Below are positions 1-9,009 of a DNA stretch of 64,000 bases, piece after piece. The stretch covers positions 124,001 to 188,000 of the forward strand of contig NZ_JBDUUH010000012.1 of the NCBI RefSeq assembly GCF_039939195.1, read 5' to 3'. This DNA is from Foliimonas ilicis (GTDB lineage Bacteria > Pseudomonadota > Alphaproteobacteria > Rhizobiales > Rhizobiaceae). The position numbers and the translations under genes were made by a program. The stretch's first letter is position 1; each line of letters begins with the position of its first letter. The notes beneath the pieces were generated by a model. It had not been told where the DNA came from. It did no database searches and was given only the letters and a program-made list of their open reading frames with translations.

Positions 1-54
1 TTTTGCGCAAACTGTCGCAGGGGAAGCCGTAAAACTACGTTCGATAAGCTGATG

Positions 55-312
55 TCAGTCCGAGGTAGGAAGCCGCCTGATCGTGAATTCGATGACGTCG
101 CCCGGACGTTCAAACCAGCTCTCTATCGTGGTCCAATAGGCCTGTTTCGGCCAGCGCTCGAACCATTCCTTGGCTTTTTCGCGCGCATCGCTCCTTGGAA
201 GCACGAATGTTTCGCGCAGGAAGCCATCGCGAGGCTGGCGCGCGCGCTCTGCCCGCCCTTCCTTGAGCCTCTTCTTCAAACCGTCCAGCGGCGGTCTTGC
301 GGGAGTACGCAT
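55..312 (-). CDS. Small conserved-looking hypothetical protein (85 aa)
   Basis: I do not recognise the family. The product is basic and Trp/Arg-rich with no signal peptide or membrane segment, so it is probably cytoplasmic. The start at 312 is chosen because an AAGGAG ribosome-binding site lies 6 bases upstream of that ATG; a longer reading from 336 would place this site inside the gene. It is transcribed divergently from hemF, with about 115 bases between the two starts. Codon use resembles the neighbours. No function is proposed. Confidence 0.6.
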   Translation of the reverse strand: MRTPARPPLDGLKKRLKEGRAERARQPRDGFLRETFVLPRSDAREKAKEWFERWPKQAYWTTIESWFERPGDVIEFTIRRLPTSD

Positions 313-428
313 GAGGAACTCCTTGACCCTGATCAATTACAGATTAGGGATCGCGCACGAAAAGACGAGTCATTTTGTGCGACCTCCAGCCGGCCGCAGA
401 GAAATTAGTAAAGCAGCGGAGAAGGCTC

Positions 429-1343
429 ATGGAGCGCCCCGAAATACCAGTCGGCCTGCCTGCCGATATCGAAGACCGTAAACTGGCGGCCAAAGCCTGG
501 TTCGAAGAATTGCGCGATCGCATCTGCGCGTCCTTCGAACAATTGGAAAACGAACTGACCGGACCGCTCTCCTCACGCGCGCCGGGCCGCTTCGAACAGA
601 CACCGTGGCTGCGCGATGGCGGGCAAGGCGGTGGCGGCACCATGTCGATGATGAGCGGCAGGGTCTTCGAGAAGGTCGGCGTGCACACATCGACCGTCTA
701 TGGCGAATTCTCGCCGGAATTTCGCAAGCAGATGCCGGGCGGCGATGAGGACCCCCGCTTCTGGGCAAGCGGCATTTCGTTGATTGCACATCCGCAAAAC
801 CCGAATGTGCCTGCAGTCCACATGAACACGCGCATGGTCGTCACCTCGCGCTGGTGGTTTGGCGGCGGTGCGGATCTGACGCCGGTGCTCGATGTACGCC
901 GAAGCCAAGACGATGCCGACACGCAGGCATTCCACAAGACGATGCAATTCGCCTGCGCGAAACATCCCAATGTCGCGGATTATCCGCGCTTCAAGGAATG
1001 GTGCGACGAATATTTCTTCCTGCCTCATCGCAACGAGCCGCGCGGCACCGGCGGCATTTTCTTCGACTGGCAGCATTCGCCGGAAGAAAAAGGCGGCTGG
1101 GACGCCGATTTCCGCTTCGTGCAGGATGTAGGCCGCTCGTTTCAGGTGGTCTATCCGCATCTCGTAAAGCGCAATTTCAACCAGAACTGGACCGATGCCG
1201 AACGCGAGGAGCAGTTGATCCGCCGCGGACGCTACGTCGAGTTCAACCTGCTTTACGACCGCGGCACGATCTTCGGCCTGAAGACCGGCGGTAACGTCAA
1301 TTCGATCCTGTCGAGCATGCCGCCAGAGGTGAAATGGCCGTAA
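429..1343 (+). CDS. hemF: Oxygen-dependent coproporphyrinogen III oxidase
   Basis: This enzyme carries out the aerobic oxidative decarboxylation of coproporphyrinogen III to protoporphyrinogen IX in haem synthesis and is cytosolic. The 304-residue product has the family length and hallmark segments, including GGGADLTP, the KEWCDEYFFLPHR stretch, RGTGGIFFDW near the middle, and a C-terminal RRGRYVEFNLLYDRGT followed by SMPPEVKWP. The ATG at 429 is preferred over an upstream start in the same frame because GGAGAAGG sits just before it. The following gene is separate, 70 bases downstream. Confidence 0.95.
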   Translation: MERPEIPVGLPADIEDRKLAAKAWFEELRDRICASFEQLENELTGPLSSRAPGRFEQTPWLRDGGQGGGGTMSMMSGRVFEKVGVHTSTVYGEFSPEFRKQMPGGDEDPRFWASGISLIAHPQNPNVPAVHMNTRMVVTSRWWFGGGADLTPVLDVRRSQDDADTQAFHKTMQFACAKHPNVADYPRFKEWCDEYFFLPHRNEPRGTGGIFFDWQHSPEEKGGWDADFRFVQDVGRSFQVVYPHLVKRNFNQNWTDAEREEQLIRRGRYVEFNLLYDRGTIFGLKTGGNVNSILSSMPPEVKWP

Positions 1344-1413
1344 TCACGGCAACCAATCGGGCTTTGATGTGTTAAGCTTATCCATCTCAACGAGATAAGA
1401 GGAGGATGGACCA

Positions 1414-1605
1414 ATGAAAGAATTTCAATGCGGATCGCTGGTTCCAGGCTGCGAATGGCATACGCGACATGAGGAAGAAGCCGAAGTCATGCGCCGCGCG
1501 GTAGAGCATATGCGCCAAACGCATGGCGAGACGATCATCCGTGAATCGATGGTCGAAGCCATTCGCTCGCGCATCGAAAAAGTGCGCGACCGGGACGCGG
1601 CCTAG
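1414..1605 (+). CDS. DUF1059 family small protein
   Basis: The 63-residue product matches the DUF1059 pattern: it begins MKEFQCGSLVPGCEWHTR and continues with an acidic and His-containing helix (EEAEVMRRAVEHMRQTHG). Two Cys and two His residues near the N-terminus could bind a metal, but this is inference. A strong AGGAGG site precedes the ATG. The stop codon overlaps the stop of the convergent cca gene by four bases, so the two transcripts converge tail to tail. The function of the family is unknown to me. Confidence 0.8.
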   Translation: MKEFQCGSLVPGCEWHTRHEEEAEVMRRAVEHMRQTHGETIIRESMVEAIRSRIEKVRDRDAA

Positions 1606-2867
1606 TTTCCTGCCGCTTGCGCGGCGCGCGCCAGAAGCGCGTCGCGATCGAGCGAAAAGCCCGATTCCACCCACTCATTTTCGAGTTTTTTGAGCGTTTC
1701 GCCGAAAACTTTGCCCGGTTCGATGCCAAATTCCGCAATATCGGCGCCATTCAACGGAAAGACAGGCCGTTGCCAGCGCTTCATGAAAGCAAGCAATCGG
1801 CTGTAGCCGCCTGCTTCTATCATCGCTGCATCGCTTTCCGCCGCCTTGGCGCGCGCCGATGCCAGCAACAGATGCAGCCGGTCCTTCAACCCCTGCTCGT
1901 TTTCACGATACAGAATTTTCGCCAGTTCGCTTTCAATCATCGTCGGTGAAGGCGAGCGGGCAAGCGCCCAGTTCTCAAGCCGGGCGGCTTCCGCTTTCGA
2001 CAGCCTGAGACGATCCGCCAGAGTGCGCATGCGCTGCGGATCGGGTGGCACCATCGAGGCCAGCCGCAACAGCGGATCGGACGGCCAGCCGAGGTCCTGC
2101 TCGGATTTTACCAGACCATGGATCGCATCAATGCCCCATTTTTCGCTTTCGGGAAGTGCGGCAGTCAGCACACCGGATTGGCGCATCCACAGCAGCGCGC
2201 GGCTGGGGTCAGGCGCGGATAGGAGCTTCTTCAATTCCACCCATACGCGTTCCACAGAGAGCGTTTCCACACCGGATTTCAGGCGAGCACAGGCTTTCAG
2301 CCCTTCGGAATCCGGCCTTCCCGACCCGTACCAGGCAAAAAACCGGAAAAAACGCAGGATACGCAGGTAATCCTCCCGGATACGTGCCTCCGCATCCCCA
2401 ATGAAACGCAAGGTGCGGCTTTCGAGATCAGCCAGACCGCCGACGAAATCGATCACGGTGCCGTCTGCTTCGGCGTAAAGCGCGTTGATGGTGAAGTCGC
2501 GCCGCTCGGCGTCCTGCTTCCAATCCCGTCCGAATGCCACCTTGGCGTGACGGCCATTGGTCTCAACGTCGGCCCGCAGCGTTGTGACCTCATAGGCCTG
2601 CCCCTTGGCAACCACCGTGACGGTGCCGTGGTCGAAACCGGTCGGGATTGCCTTGAAACCGGCAGCCTTCGCGCGCTCCATCGTCTGGTCGGGCGTATTC
2701 GTCGTCGCGATGTCGATGTCGGAAACCGCTTCGCCAAGCAGAGCATTGCGAACCGCGCCGCCCGCTATGCGCGCTTCCTCGCCGCCTTCGGTCAGAGCTG
2801 CGAGAAGGCCTTTCAGGCCGCTGTCGCGCAGCCATTCGGCACCCGCTATGGAACTTGTTTTGCTCAC
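1602..2867 (-). CDS. cca: CCA tRNA nucleotidyltransferase / poly(A) polymerase family
   Basis: This class II nucleotidyltransferase adds or repairs the 3' CCA end of tRNAs. The N-terminal domain shows the GGAVRN motif, the catalytic DIDIATT carboxylates near residues 50-55 and the RRDFTINALY motif near residue 125, then the RFIGDAEARIREDYLRILRFFRF neck region. The C-terminal half is helical, as in alphaproteobacterial members. The 421-residue length is typical. It is the last gene of a DUF1285-NUDIX-cca operon, and its ATG overlaps the NUDIX stop by four bases, so translational coupling is likely. Confidence 0.93.
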   Translation of the reverse strand: MSKTSSIAGAEWLRDSGLKGLLAALTEGGEEARIAGGAVRNALLGEAVSDIDIATTNTPDQTMERAKAAGFKAIPTGFDHGTVTVVAKGQAYEVTTLRADVETNGRHAKVAFGRDWKQDAERRDFTINALYAEADGTVIDFVGGLADLESRTLRFIGDAEARIREDYLRILRFFRFFAWYGSGRPDSEGLKACARLKSGVETLSVERVWVELKKLLSAPDPSRALLWMRQSGVLTAALPESEKWGIDAIHGLVKSEQDLGWPSDPLLRLASMVPPDPQRMRTLADRLRLSKAEAARLENWALARSPSPTMIESELAKILYRENEQGLKDRLHLLLASARAKAAESDAAMIEAGGYSRLLAFMKRWQRPVFPLNGADIAEFGIEPGKVFGETLKKLENEWVESGFSLDRDALLARAAQAAGN

Positions 2868-3496
2868 GCATAGAGCCTTTCATAAAGCGTACGGATAATA
2901 CCCGCAGTGACACCCCAGATGCGCTGGTCGCCATAGGGCATGTCGTAGAAGAGCCATTCCTTGCCCTGCCACTCACGGCTGCCTTGCGCATGGTTTGCAG
3001 GGTCCATCAGAAAGCGCAGCGGCACTTCGAACACCGCATCTACTTCATCGGGGTTGATGGTCAGCTTGAAACCGGGCTGGACGATGCCGAGTACCGGCGC
3101 GATGCGATAGCCGCTGCCCGCAACATAGTCGGGAAGACGCGCAACGACATCGATATGATCTTCATAAAGGCCGATTTCTTCTGCCGTTTCGCGCAATGCG
3201 GTGAATTCCGGCGTCGGATCGGTCGCGTCGATGCGCCCGCCCGGAAAGGCAACCTGCCCCGAATGATTGCGCAGGCTTTCGGCGCGCTTGGTCAGGATTA
3301 CGGTCGCGTCGTCGCCGTGATCGACCACGGGAACCAGAACCGCTGCATCGCGCAAGGCATTCCCAATGATGCGGTCGCGCACATCCGGGTTCCAGCGATG
3401 GTCGCCATATTCAGAACCATTGTAAGGGCCGCGCTCGCGCGCCGCCCGAATGCGAAAATCCTGTGCCGAAAATGAACCGTGCGAAAGCGCATCCAT
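2864..3496 (-). CDS. NUDIX hydrolase, CoA pyrophosphatase-like
   Basis: The 210-residue product has a NUDIX box (GGRIDATD ... ALRETAEEIGL, about residues 87-110). The preceding LTKRAESLRNHSGQVAFPGG matches the extra motif of NUDIX enzymes that hydrolyse coenzyme A and its derivatives to 4'-phosphopantetheine and 3',5'-ADP. The assignment to CoA rests on that motif and is untested here. It lies between DUF1285 and cca with a one-base gap upstream and a four-base overlap downstream, so the three genes should be co-transcribed. Confidence 0.88.
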   Translation of the reverse strand: MDALSHGSFSAQDFRIRAARERGPYNGSEYGDHRWNPDVRDRIIGNALRDAAVLVPVVDHGDDATVILTKRAESLRNHSGQVAFPGGRIDATDPTPEFTALRETAEEIGLYEDHIDVVARLPDYVAGSGYRIAPVLGIVQPGFKLTINPDEVDAVFEVPLRFLMDPANHAQGSREWQGKEWLFYDMPYGDQRIWGVTAGIIRTLYERLYA

Positions 3497-3497
3497 A

Positions 3498-4142
3498 TCA
3501 GGCGCTCAGGCGTTTCAGCGTGTCGGACGCCATGATCGGATAGATTTCGCCATTCGAACGAACCGCAAAGGTGGACTTTCCGTCGATGTCGATTTCCTCG
3601 CCATATTCGACCAGTTCGTACATGACAGGCCGCGCCACAAGTGCTTCCAGCCGCCCGCGCACCAGAACATAGGGCTTCAGCCCGCCGGTCTCGTCCTCAT
3701 CGACGAATCGAAGCGGATTTTCCGGGCCGACCTCGACAACGTCGCCGACATTGGTGCGGAATGTGATTTTCCGATCATCGTCACTGCCGATCGTATTCAT
3801 CTCGACGGCAAGGAATGGCGCGTCCTCGACGCGTATCTCGACCTTTTCCACAGGCGTAACGAGATAGGTCTTACCGTCCTCATCCTTGCGCAGGACGCTG
3901 GAAAAAAGCTGCACGAGTGCCGGACGGCCAATCGGCGTTCCAAGGTAGAACCACGTTCCGTCCGCCTTGATTTCCATATCGAGCGCGCCGCAGAATTCAG
4001 GATTCCAGCGCTCTACGGGTGCCGGGCCTTTACCGGCGCGCGCGGCGCGACCGATCAGCGCTTCGAGCCCGGCTGCGTCGCCCGCAGCCGTCAGACTGTC
4101 ATTGCCGGTTGTGCCCGATTGATCGTTGCTATCTTTGGCCAT
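3498..4142 (-). CDS. DUF1285 family protein
   Basis: The cytoplasmic protein of about 214 residues contains the DUF1285 signature (PEFCGALDMEIKADGTWFYL, then GTPIGRPALVQLFSSVLRKD). A conserved C-terminal part reads FEVRSNG-like (STFAVRSNGEIYPIM). The biochemical role is unknown. I prefer the ATG at 4142 to a GTG two codons earlier; neither has a clear ribosome-binding site. It heads the minus-strand operon with the NUDIX hydrolase and cca and is divergent from the MoxR operon across about 120 bases that must hold both promoters. Confidence 0.82.
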   Translation of the reverse strand: MAKDSNDQSGTTGNDSLTAAGDAAGLEALIGRAARAGKGPAPVERWNPEFCGALDMEIKADGTWFYLGTPIGRPALVQLFSSVLRKDEDGKTYLVTPVEKVEIRVEDAPFLAVEMNTIGSDDDRKITFRTNVGDVVEVGPENPLRFVDEDETGGLKPYVLVRGRLEALVARPVMYELVEYGEEIDIDGKSTFAVRSNGEIYPIMASDTLKRLSA

Positions 4143-4264
4143 AGTCACGAAATAGTCACTGTTGTTGCGCTTGTCAGCCTAGGACAGTGATTTAAGTTCA
4201 AACGACGATTAAGAACAGGTGCGACAGCGGCAAACCTGCCACCGGACGAGAGGATCGAAGCCGA

Positions 4265-5269
4265 ATGAGCGTGATTGTCAAGGAAGCGCCTGTGAACGAA
4301 AAAGAAATGGTGGCGATGGCCGAACAGGCGCTGGCCGACATTTCAAAAATTCGCGACGGTGTCGGCCGGGTGATCTTCGGTCAGGAAAGCGTGGTCGAAA
4401 GAACGCTGGTTGCACTTCTGGCAGGCGGCCATGCGCTGCTCGTCGGCGTTCCGGGCCTCGCGAAAACGAAGCTGGTTGAGACGCTCGGCATCGTGCTTGG
4501 CCTCGACACGAACCGCATCCAGTTCACGCCCGATCTCATGCCTTCCGACATTCTGGGCTCCGAAGTGATGGAGCAGGACGAAAAGGGTAAGCGCTCCTTC
4601 CGTTTCATTTCCGGCCCGATTTTCGCGCAGCTTCTGATGGCCGACGAAATCAACCGCGCCAGCCCGCGCACGCAGTCTGCACTGCTGCAATCCATGCAGG
4701 AGTACCACGTGACTATTGCCGGCGCGCGGCATGATCTGCCTGCGCCATTCCACGTTCTGGCGACACAGAACCCGCTGGAACAGGAAGGCACCTACCCTCT
4801 GCCGGAAGCACAGCTCGACCGCTTCCTGATGCAGATCGACATTCTCTACCCAGAACTCGAGGCCGAGCGCCGCATTCTTCTGGAAACCACCGGCACGCAC
4901 GATGCCAAGGCCGAAAACGCGCTCGATCCGGCACGGCTTCGCGAAATTCAGCATCTGATCCGCCGAATGCCTGTTCCCGAAAGCGTGGTCGATGCGATTT
5001 TGAAGCTCGTGCGCTCGGCTCGCCCGGGTCAGGGCAATGAAGACACCGACAAGCATGTCGCATGGGGTCCCGGCCCGCGCGCTAGCCAGGCGCTCACGCT
5101 CTGCGCTCGCGCCCGCGCGCTTTACGATGGTCGGCTGGCACCTTCCATCGACGACGTGAAAGCGCTTGCCGAGCCGGTGCTTCAGCATCGCATGGCGCTT
5201 ACCTTTACCGCCCGTGCGGAAGGCACAACCGTACGCGATGTCGTTGCGCGACTGGTGAAAGGCATCTGA
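4265..5269 (+). CDS. MoxR family AAA+ ATPase
   Basis: MoxR proteins are AAA+ chaperones that usually act with von Willebrand A domain partners. This 334-residue member has Walker A GVPGLAKT (about residues 61-68), Walker B LLMADEINRA, the ATQNPLEQEGTYPLPEAQLDRF segment containing sensor 1 and the arginine finger, and a C-terminal lid domain. The stop and the next ATG overlap (TGATG at 5267-5271), tying it to the DUF58 gene. The four-gene arrangement is the common MoxR-DUF58-BatA-like locus; the substrate is unknown. Confidence 0.92.
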   Translation: MSVIVKEAPVNEKEMVAMAEQALADISKIRDGVGRVIFGQESVVERTLVALLAGGHALLVGVPGLAKTKLVETLGIVLGLDTNRIQFTPDLMPSDILGSEVMEQDEKGKRSFRFISGPIFAQLLMADEINRASPRTQSALLQSMQEYHVTIAGARHDLPAPFHVLATQNPLEQEGTYPLPEAQLDRFLMQIDILYPELEAERRILLETTGTHDAKAENALDPARLREIQHLIRRMPVPESVVDAILKLVRSARPGQGNEDTDKHVAWGPGPRASQALTLCARARALYDGRLAPSIDDVKALAEPVLQHRMALTFTARAEGTTVRDVVARLVKGI

Positions 5270-6183
5270 TGAGCCAAATCGGCGCGGCGCAAGCTCCAGC
5301 CGTAACCGGCGATGCACTCGCAAGGGCAAGGATGCGCGCCTCGCTTGTGCCGGATTTGCTTATCGAAGCGCGCCGTCTCGTCAACACGGTGATCAGCGGC
5401 TGGCATGGCCGCCGCAAGCGCGGCATCGGCGAAAATTTCTGGCAGTTCCGTCCCTATGTCGAGGGCGAGTCGCAATCGGCCATCGATTGGCGGCGTTCCG
5501 CCCGCGACGATCATGTCTATGTGCGCGACCGCGAATGGGAAGCCGCACACACCGTATGGCTCTGGGCCGACCCTTCGCCTTCCATGCTCTACAAATCGAA
5601 CGCCGCATCGGTTTCCAAGGAATCGCGCGCGCTGGTCCTGACGCTGGCACTGGCCGAACTGCTTTCGCGCAGTGGCGAACGCATTGCGTGGCCGGGCCTG
5701 ACCGATCCCTTCACAGCCCGCAATGGCGCGGAACGGCTTGCAGCGCGCCTTACCCACGCATCCGGCCTTGTCCATCGGCCCGACTTCAACGTCATCCGGC
5801 GCTTTTCCGATATTGTCATCGCCAGCGATTTTCTCGATCCGGTCGAGGAAACCATGGAATGGCTCGACCTTCTCGCGCGCCATGGCGTACGGGCGCATCT
5901 GATCGAGATTGCTGACCCCGCCGAGGAAAATTTCCCCTTTGGCGGACGCACCGAATTCACCGACCCGGAAACCGGCGAAAAGCTGACTGCCGGCCGCGCC
6001 GAACTGCTCGGCGATGAATACCGCAGGCTCTACACCGCGCGGCGAGCCGAGCTTTCCGCCTGGGCGAAAAGGCTGGGCTGGAGCTACACTGTCAACCACA
6101 CCGACCGCCTTGCATCCGACGCGCTGGTGCGTGTTCACATGGCAATGACGGTCGATAGCGGCCATGTCGGGGGCCGCGCATGA
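5269..6183 (+). CDS. DUF58 domain protein (MoxR partner)
   Basis: The 304-residue soluble protein carries the DUF58 core. The segment RKRGIGENFWQFRPYVEGES leads into IDWRRSARDDHVYVRDRE near residues 45-85, followed by a degenerate von Willebrand A-like fold with WADPSPSM in place of a canonical MIDAS DxSxS. It starts on the A of the upstream stop and ends overlapping the next start by four bases. Co-occurrence with MoxR suggests it forms a complex with or is a client adaptor of that ATPase. The function is inferred from family context only. Confidence 0.88.
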   Translation: MSQIGAAQAPAVTGDALARARMRASLVPDLLIEARRLVNTVISGWHGRRKRGIGENFWQFRPYVEGESQSAIDWRRSARDDHVYVRDREWEAAHTVWLWADPSPSMLYKSNAASVSKESRALVLTLALAELLSRSGERIAWPGLTDPFTARNGAERLAARLTHASGLVHRPDFNVIRRFSDIVIASDFLDPVEETMEWLDLLARHGVRAHLIEIADPAEENFPFGGRTEFTDPETGEKLTAGRAELLGDEYRRLYTARRAELSAWAKRLGWSYTVNHTDRLASDALVRVHMAMTVDSGHVGGRA

Positions 6184-9008
6184 GCTGGCTTCCGCTGTCC
6201 TTCGGCTTTCCGGCAATCCTTTGGGGTCTGCTGGCACTGCCCGTCATTTGGTGGCTGCTGCGGCTGACACCGCCGAAGCCCCAGCAGGAAGTATTTCCGC
6301 CGCTCAGGATTCTCGCGAACGTTCTGAAGCGCGAGGAAACGCCGCATCAAAGCCCTTGGTGGCTGACATTGCTACGGCTTCTGATGGCTGCACTCGTGGT
6401 AATGGCGCTGGCCGAACCCGTATTCAACCCGCGCGAACGTACTCCGACCGGCGGCGGCGCGCTGGCACTGGTGATCGACAATGGCTGGGCAAGTGCAGCG
6501 GACTGGGATCGCCGCAGCGCCACCGCAGAACGCCTGATTTCGGATGCGGCATCGACCGGCATTCCGGTGCTTCTCGCCTTTACGGCTGAAAAGCCGAATG
6601 CCGAGATCGGTCCCTTCGATGCTGAAGAAGCGCGCAACAGGCTGCATGCGGCTGAGCCTCGCCCGATACCGGTAGACCGCCCCGCCGTTTATGCCCGCGT
6701 GGCCGAGGCGATAGGCGCGCTGCCTTCGACTTCGGTTGCCGTTCTGGCGGACGGGCTGGCGCAGGATGGCGACGAAGCCGCTTTCAACGATCTTCTTGGC
6801 CGAACCGCCGAAAACGTCATCTGGATTTCGCCCGAAAACCTTTCGATGATCGGCCTGACCGCCACGGAAAACGATGTCGACGGTTTCGAACTGACGGCCA
6901 TCCGCGCGCCCGGTGAAACTGCTCCGAGGCAAGCCACAGTGGGCGCATTCGATGATCGCGGACGGCGCATTGCCGACACGTCGCTTTCCTTTGCAGCAGG
7001 CGAAGCGCAGACGACAGCGCGGCTGACCGTGCCTTTCGAACTGCGCAATGATTTCTCCTCGATCACCGTGGACGGGCAAAATCAGGCGGCCGCAGTGCGT
7101 GTGCTGGACGACAATTCCAAGCGCCGCCGCATCGGGCTTCTGTCGCAAAGCGAGGCGGATCAGGCGCAGCCTCTGCTTTCGCCGCTCTACTACATAAGGC
7201 GGGCGCTGGAGCCTTTTGCCGATCTGATTTCGCCATCGAGTGCGGATCTCGCACAGGCAATCCCGCAAATTCTCGAACAGAAACCGGCAATGATCGTCAT
7301 GTCCGATGTCGGCACCATTCCCGACGCGGCACGCGCACAGCTTGTCGAATGGGTTCGCGAGGGCGGAACGCTCGTGCGCTTCGCTGGCTCGCGGCTGGCT
7401 GCTGCCGGAAACGACGACGATCTGCTGCCGGTGCGCCTCAGAATTGGCGAGCGCTCCATGGGCGGTGCGCTTTCATGGGCGAACCCGCAGGCCGTGACCG
7501 AGTTTCCGCAGAACGGCCCTTTCGCCGGGCTCAATCCGCCAATGGAAGTGACCGTGACGCGCCAGATTCTGGCTGAGCCATCGTCCGACATCGTCGAGCG
7601 CACTTGGGCCAGCCTTGCAGACGGCACACCGTTGGTGACAGGCGCCAAGCGTGAAAAAGGCACCATCGCGCTGTTCCATGTGACGCCGGAAGCGACGTGG
7701 TCGAACCTGCCGATTTCGGGCAGCTTCGTCGAGATGCTGCGCCGTATCGTCCAGCTTTCCCGCAATCAAGGCACCGCGACCGACGGCAACGATCAGGCAG
7801 GCGCCAGCCTTGCGCCCTATCGCATGATCGCCGCCGATGGAACGCTCGTGCCACCGACGCCGGATGCACGGCCGCTGATCGCCGGACCCGGCCCGCATTC
7901 GATCACCATCGAAAACCCGCCCGGCCTCTATGGCACCGAAGAGGGCGTGCAGGCACTGAACCTTCTGCCCGCCGATGCTGCCTTCACGCCGCTTGCTCGT
8001 CCGCAGATTTCAGCGCCGGTCACCGAAATGAGCTATGCTTTCGACGAATCGCGCAACCTGAAAGGCTCGCTCATGGCAGCGGCGCTACTTCTGATGGTTC
8101 TCGACACGCTTGCTGTGTTCTGGATGGGCGGTCTGTTCTCGCGTCGCCGAAAGCAAAAACGCACCGCTTCCGCAGTCGCCAATGTGGCGCTGCTCGCGCT
8201 TGTGACAGGCGCTGTCCTGTTCGCCGCACCATCATTCGCGCAGGACGCCAAGCCGGGCGACGAGGAGGCGATAGCTGCCATCACCACGACGCGCCTCGCC
8301 TATGTCGTGACGGGCGACAATTCGGTCGATTCCATAAGTCTGGCGGGGCTGGAAGGGCTGACGCGTTTTCTGGTCGACAAGACCGCGCTTGAACCCGGCG
8401 AACCGGCAGGCGTCGATATTTCCACCGACGAGCTTTCATTCTACCCGCTGATTTACTGGCCGGTCGATCCGAATGCTGCAATGCCGAGCGAGGACGCTAT
8501 CGCCCGCATCGACGCCTATATGCAGCAGGGCGGCACCGTGCTTTTTGACACGCGCGACCAATATGCGAACGGCATCGATGCTGGTTCAGCCAGCCCCTCG
8601 ACAGAACGTCTGCGCGACATTCTGGGCAGCCTCAACGTGCCGCCGCTGGAGCCCGTGCCGGAAGACCACGTGCTGACCAAATCCTTCTTCATCATGCCGG
8701 AGTTTTCGGGGCGCTTTAATGGCAGCCCGCTCTGGGTCGAGGCTTCGCCGGAAGCGAGCAACAGCGACAACCGTCCGGTGCGCACCGGCGACGGCGTCTC
8801 GCCGATCATGATCACCGCGAATGATTTCGCAGGCGCATGGGCCATGAACCAGAATGGCGAGCCGCTTCTGCCGACCGTGCCGTCCGATCCGATGCAGCGC
8901 ATCTACGCGCTCCGTTCGGGCGTCAACATCGTCATGTATATGCTGACCGGTAATTACAAATCCGATCAGGTTCACGTGCCCGCCCTCCTCGAACGGCTGG
9001 GGCAATGA
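6180..9008 (+). CDS. BatA-like / DUF4159 membrane protein
   Basis: The large 942-residue envelope protein has two N-terminal membrane helices (about residues 5-30 and 60-80) separated by a short PPKPQQEVFPPLRIL loop typical of BatA-like N-terminal domains. A long, mostly periplasmic domain follows, then membrane segments near residues 625-650 and 665-690. After about residue 700 comes a DUF4159-type domain containing ELSFYPLIYWPVD, YMQQGGTVLFDTRDQ and VNIVMYMLTGNYKSDQVHVPALLERL. It overlaps the DUF58 gene by four bases and is one base from the next gene. It may be the membrane platform for the MoxR/DUF58 pair, but this is inference. Confidence 0.85.
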   Translation: MSWLPLSFGFPAILWGLLALPVIWWLLRLTPPKPQQEVFPPLRILANVLKREETPHQSPWWLTLLRLLMAALVVMALAEPVFNPRERTPTGGGALALVIDNGWASAADWDRRSATAERLISDAASTGIPVLLAFTAEKPNAEIGPFDAEEARNRLHAAEPRPIPVDRPAVYARVAEAIGALPSTSVAVLADGLAQDGDEAAFNDLLGRTAENVIWISPENLSMIGLTATENDVDGFELTAIRAPGETAPRQATVGAFDDRGRRIADTSLSFAAGEAQTTARLTVPFELRNDFSSITVDGQNQAAAVRVLDDNSKRRRIGLLSQSEADQAQPLLSPLYYIRRALEPFADLISPSSADLAQAIPQILEQKPAMIVMSDVGTIPDAARAQLVEWVREGGTLVRFAGSRLAAAGNDDDLLPVRLRIGERSMGGALSWANPQAVTEFPQNGPFAGLNPPMEVTVTRQILAEPSSDIVERTWASLADGTPLVTGAKREKGTIALFHVTPEATWSNLPISGSFVEMLRRIVQLSRNQGTATDGNDQAGASLAPYRMIAADGTLVPPTPDARPLIAGPGPHSITIENPPGLYGTEEGVQALNLLPADAAFTPLARPQISAPVTEMSYAFDESRNLKGSLMAAALLLMVLDTLAVFWMGGLFSRRRKQKRTASAVANVALLALVTGAVLFAAPSFAQDAKPGDEEAIAAITTTRLAYVVTGDNSVDSISLAGLEGLTRFLVDKTALEPGEPAGVDISTDELSFYPLIYWPVDPNAAMPSEDAIARIDAYMQQGGTVLFDTRDQYANGIDAGSASPSTERLRDILGSLNVPPLEPVPEDHVLTKSFFIMPEFSGRFNGSPLWVEASPEASNSDNRPVRTGDGVSPIMITANDFAGAWAMNQNGEPLLPTVPSDPMQRIYALRSGVNIVMYMLTGNYKSDQVHVPALLERLGQ

Positions 9009-9009
9009 C